Shown here: piece by piece, positions 60,326 to 64,000 of the stretch | How the letters are laid out: every line of letters begins with the position of its first letter | Numbering within the stretch: the first letter of the stretch is position 1 | Assembly (NCBI GenBank): GCA_027943335.1 | Contig: BSBK01000764.1 | Coordinates: 248,001-312,000, forward strand | Reading direction: 5' to 3' | DNA from: Chamaecyparis obtusa | Taxonomy: Eukaryota > Streptophyta > Pinopsida > Cupressales > Cupressaceae | DNA: 64,000 nucleotides | The notes under the pieces: generated by a model | Told to the model about the DNA's origin: nothing | Database searches by the model: none | Seen by the model: the letters and a program-made list of their open reading frames with translations, nothing else | Made by a program: the position numbers and the translations under genes

Positions 60326-61238
60326 GACCTCATTTGGTCTTTATGGACATAAACACGATTATTTGTTTTCTTACCTAACATGAGAAAATGAGAGCTAACT
60401 TCTAAGTAATTATTTGTTTAATATCAATGTATCAGCCATGTATAATTTGTCAAATATTGTAAATGATAATCTGGTCCAAGTGATGTAATTAGGATTTTTA
60501 TAACCTCACTCCATTTATACATAAATTCCACTATCAAATTCAAAGATATTGGCCATGCATATAATCCTTAAAGCATTGGATAATTTTCATGACATATGAT
60601 ATAGTCCACAAATATTTTGAAGCAGTATTAACTTAAGCATATATCATATAAATGACCATCTCAAAGAATGATAAAGACTAATCTCACATTTGACTTTTAG
60701 AAACAAGTGTACTTCTCTGATTAAAATTTAGATTGATATGTCTTATACATTCAACCAAAAGAATCATCTCTCCAATAGTGTAGTTGTGTTATTAAGTGCA
60801 CATAAAATCATGGACCCATATTATGCTCTCGGATAATGTCATGTCCATTTATGTATACAATTAAGAAATTTCAATCACAATAGAAGGAATAGAACTACAC
60901 GAAGGCTATTCTAACTTTTCTTATTTGAGCATGATTATCCTAAACTTTAATAAAATGCATTCTCCTTCAGAAAATTGTACCCTAAATCATAGACCCATAT
61001 TTTCGCTCCCAAATAGTCTTCTTCGTTCACATATACAATTAAGAAATTTCAATCACAATAAAAGGATTAGATTATACGAAGGCTCTTCTAACACAGCGTA
61101 TTAAACATGATTATCCTAAATTTTAATAAGATGTATTCTCCTTCAAAAAGTTGTACCCTAAATCTAATGGCTCAGTAAGCATGAAGGCACTGCTCAGTAA
61201 GCATGAGGCCACTGCAGGAAAAGAATAATATTACAAAC
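60326..61238. repeat. Intron end with a 179-bp tandem duplication (60805-61161)
   Basis: AAATCATRGACCCATATT begins at 60805 and 60984, and the following 170 bp match (ACAATTAAGAAATTTCAATC, ATGATTATCCTAAA, TTCTCCTTCA) with about 10-15 percent differences by eye. The remainder is unassigned AT-rich DNA leading to the exon at 61239. Confidence 0.75.
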
Positions 61239-61340
61239 CTTTGTGGGCTTTCCCTCAAGATCAAATGCCTTCCCTACTGGAGGTCCACGCACCTCGATCT
61301 CAATTTCATCTTGCATAGGTGCAAGACTCTCAACATGAAC
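61239..61340 (-). CDS. EDD1: Exon of organellar glycyl-tRNA synthetase (beta part), 34 codons
   Basis: This exon belongs to the bacterial-type glycine--tRNA ligase of plant chloroplasts and mitochondria, which charges tRNA-Gly. On the minus strand the intron ends in ATTAG at 61341, the exon is 102 nt with no stop, and a GTTTGT donor starts at 61238. The peptide contains ESLAPMQDEIEIEVRGPP followed by GKAFDLEGKPTK. This matches the bacterial GlyRS beta N-terminal segment, where LAE-Q-DREIE-RGP is followed by AFDAEGKPSKAAEG. Both ends are phase 0, and the exon reads on into the exon at 52233-52170 after a 9.0-kb intron. The preceding exon, expected to carry the PRRL motif, is not visible up to 64000. 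Gene identity is by family recognition; exon edges are from splice sites. Confidence 0.9.
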
Positions 61341-63415
61341 CTAATCCAGCACAAAGTCGTAGAAATAAGCATCATATAATCATTAACAATAATCTATAAG
61401 AAAGCAAATAAATAAATAGATGAGGCTTTAAAGTATTTGACGAAACATTTAAATGACAGGATCTTTAAAACATGCCTATAAGAATATCAGAAGCTAGCTG
61501 AAAAACATTTAGCACAAGTCCTCATAAAATACAAATCAACCTAAAATAATTTTCAAATAGAACCAAATTATCATTATTGAAGTAGATCATTACTTTTTCC
61601 ATGCAATCCATTCAAGCATGCAACTTCTTGATTGTGTAAATAAGATATTTACAATAATCCAGACATATTAACAAAATAGAGATTAGAAATTAATATTCCT
61701 TGATGAATGAAAATATCAAAGAGTTCATAATAAGATCTTACTCTCAAAACTAACAAAGCTTTGTAAAGAAATATTTATATAATTATGAATGGCTCTTGAC
61801 ATATTAAACTTTTCATTTCACATAGCACAACTTCTATTAATCTCTTCCATAGTTTTCTTTGCCCAAGTTTGTCCCTTATTCACAATTTCATTTTTCAAGG
61901 CAATCCTAAAAATTAGAAAAACCTTAAGTAGACACCCTTAATTTTTGTTTTACTTTGTAATTATTTATTGTCTTTACTAGTCCATGGTGGGACTTGACAA
62001 TTTCTTTCTTTCTCTGTACAATATTTTACTTATGCCTTTACTATGCCTTTTTTTTTTTTAAGTTCCCCTTAAAATTTTAACACGCTTTCGGTCGTTACAA
62101 CTGCTATAAATGCTATTGAAGTTTATGAGACTTTCAATGTTTACTGATCATAATTTAATATCAAAAAATCAGAATACAAGCACAAAGCTAGAAACTTCAG
62201 ACATCACCATACGTACATGTCTAACCTACGAGGGTAAGACAATATAGCCAGCAACAAATACACCAGACATAGGCCTTATACAAGAGAACAAGTTACAAAC
62301 TATGAAAAGAACAAGGGAAACACAGATATTTTGTTGAACCAATAACCAAAATCTTTCCAACTGAAGAAGAAACTTAGAAAGGACAAAGAAAGCCCGACAT
62401 TTATCAAGAACTGTGGGGTTCCATTCAGTTTGAGCACAATATGATCTTCTATCAATTGTACTATGAATACCTCATTAATTATCAAGTACCCTTGTAGGAA
62501 ATTCTCAATTATATTTGCCTTGTCCACAATCATGCATCCTCTCAAGTCATTAGGGAGATGAGAGATATTTCCACAGATATAGAGTTCAAGAATTATGTAC
62601 CACCCACGCTAAATCTTCATCTAAGTTATGCTGATACTGATTCTACAATCTATCTGTTTTCCATCAAGATCCTCCATGTTTAAAAATGAGAATTTAAGGT
62701 TTCTATTCCATTCTTCTAAACCTTATGATCTTTCTCTTTCTCAGTTGTATCTACTACTGGACATATGAATGTTCCTGGTTACATATTAGAGTCTTATGTT
62801 AAGGAGGTACTTTCCTTATCTAGAATTGATTGATTAAATGTGAAAATTGTAACTAAAGTCCACTTAAAGTAAATTATGTATTCATTGGACTAGTGAATAG
62901 TCTGGGTATTGTTTTTGACATGTCAATCAAACTCTGGTATGTTGATGTCCAAAATAAAGCAACCCATTAGGACTACCTGCTTCTTAGTTAATTAGATGTT
63001 GAATTATGTGTAGGATATAGCTCAAAGTTTACTGCTGTAATAAGTTGACGTTCCAGATTCAATCTTCAGTAAAAGATGGAATCAGCTTCTGTTATCAGCT
63101 GGAAGGGGTTTTTTTAAGTAGATGAAACATCATTTAATAGTCCAACGTATCTTTCAAAAATAAGTTCTAAAATGTAAGAATACTTCAATGAAGTTCTCAA
63201 ACGTTATTTTCTATATGTTATCTCAGTATTGTATTTTATGTTTTTCAACTCTTAGACCCGTGAAACATTTTTACCAAATACAGATCCTTTCAGATCAAAG
63301 AAATCATGAAAAGCATAAACATGAATGGAAATCGAACCAAACCAGAAATATATAGGTGACTATCTAACTAAATATAAAGGAAAATAAAAGAATTTTGAAA
63401 AATTATAAAGTGACA
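61341..63415. other. Unassigned sequence upstream of the first visible exon
   Basis: This is AT-rich, probably the intron preceding exon 61239-61340. A minus-strand open stretch at 62300-62600 has an LRR-like phrase but no supported exon structure. No PRRL-type GlyRS exon was found here. Confidence 0.45.
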
Positions 63416-63945
63416 TCTCTAAATCTTCTAGTATATTAAAGAAAACAAGAAGTGTATGTTAAAGGATGTAGCTTCATTCGCATCACTCTAACCAATATTA
63501 TCAAATGTATAAGTGGCCTTTCGGCCTTGAACATTTGATCTCTATCCTATTCCTATCTAATTGTGAAAAATAATAATATATTATGATTATGATTAAATTA
63601 TAATCATAATATAATATTACTATTATTATTGATGTATATGCTAAATCATTAATAGAGATTAATATCATAAATTATATATATATATAATAGATTGTATCTA
63701 AATCTTCTAGTATATTAAAGATAACGAGAATTGTATGTTAAAGGATGTAGCTTCAGTCGGATCACTCTAACCGATATTATCAAATGTATAAGTGGCCTTT
63801 CAGCCTTGAACATTTGATCTCTATCCTATTCCTATCTAATTGTGAATAATAATATTATATTATGATTATGATTAAATTATAATCATAATATAATATTACA
63901 ATTATTATTGATGTATATGCTAAATCATTAATAGAGATTAATATC

Positions 63946-63986
<41 letters not shown>

Positions 63987-64000
63987 GATTGTATCTAACT
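63416..64000. repeat. Tandem repeat of 280-297 bp, running off the window
   Basis: AAATCTTCTAGTATATTAAAG occurs at 63421 and 63700, and a third copy appears to begin at about 63991. Each unit holds GTATAAGTGGCCTTTCRGCC, then an inverted repeat (ATATTATGATTAT, 9-base loop, ATAATCATAATAT), and ends in a (TA)n run, which is longer in the second unit. Confidence 0.8.

Larger units (their letters stand above)
52234..61238 (-). other. EDD1: 9.0-kb intron of the glycyl-tRNA synthetase gene
   Basis: This is the phase 0 interval between exon 61239-61340 and exon 52170-52233. More than two thirds is three solo LTRs and one fold-back element. The remainder is short AT-rich spacer. Confidence 0.8.

Noticed and set aside
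62300..62600. Minus-strand open stretch with a LELYICGNISHLPNDL phrase, like an NLR leucine-rich repeat
   Set aside because: A single LRR-like phrase, no NB-ARC or TIR, no convincing splice pair, and it lies in the GlyRS intron; chance is likely.

Overview
The window is AT-rich plant nuclear DNA. It contains the middle of one host gene on the minus strand, split by very large introns that are packed with LTR retrotransposons. Long introns, many solo LTRs and heavy C-to-T decay suggest a gymnosperm, probably a conifer; this is an inference and I cannot name the species.

Host gene. Six short minus-strand exons read in the order 61340-61239, 52233-52170, 41911-41856, 5974-5903, 5758-5676 and 4453-4405. 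All have AG acceptors and GT donors, and their phases match at every junction. Together they encode 142 codons of the beta-subunit part of the bacterial-type glycyl-tRNA synthetase, the dual-targeted organellar enzyme called EDD1 in Arabidopsis. The introns are about 9.0, 10.3, 35.9, 0.14 and 1.2 kb. The N-terminal (alpha) part lies beyond the right edge and the rest of the beta part beyond the left edge.

The 35.9-kb intron (5975-41855). Its left part holds unassigned sequence and the 3' part of a plus-strand Copia element (RNase H tail duplicated, 110-bp repeats, two PPT/LTR junctions, about 9.8-12.1 kb). A decayed minus-strand Copia element (12269 to about 28193) is split by a 12.7-kb nest. 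The nest is a family A solo LTR (12742-25474) carrying two insertions: a non-autonomous LTR element with two ORFs and no pol (12974-20984), and a family B solo LTR (21034-24085) that itself contains a third type of solo LTR (22139-23579). Every insertion has a perfect 5-bp target duplication. Next is a second non-autonomous element (30063 to about 37071), split by a solo LTR at 34204-36088, then a truncated Copia RT/RNase H pseudogene (39340-40467).

The 10.3-kb intron (41912-52169) holds an unrecognised decayed coding fragment, a 75-bp minisatellite (45.1-46.2 kb), a purine-rich tract, a probable LTR from 47244, and a minus-strand DUF4283/CCHC (LINE ORF1-like) pseudogene broken by an insertion. 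The 9.0-kb intron (52234-61238) holds three solo LTRs (52948-54218, 55273-58208, 58477-60320) and a fold-back element (54358-55102). The right end is unassigned sequence finishing in a 280-297 bp tandem repeat.

No tRNA, rRNA or CRISPR structures were seen. All comparisons were made by eye, with no alignment or database search.
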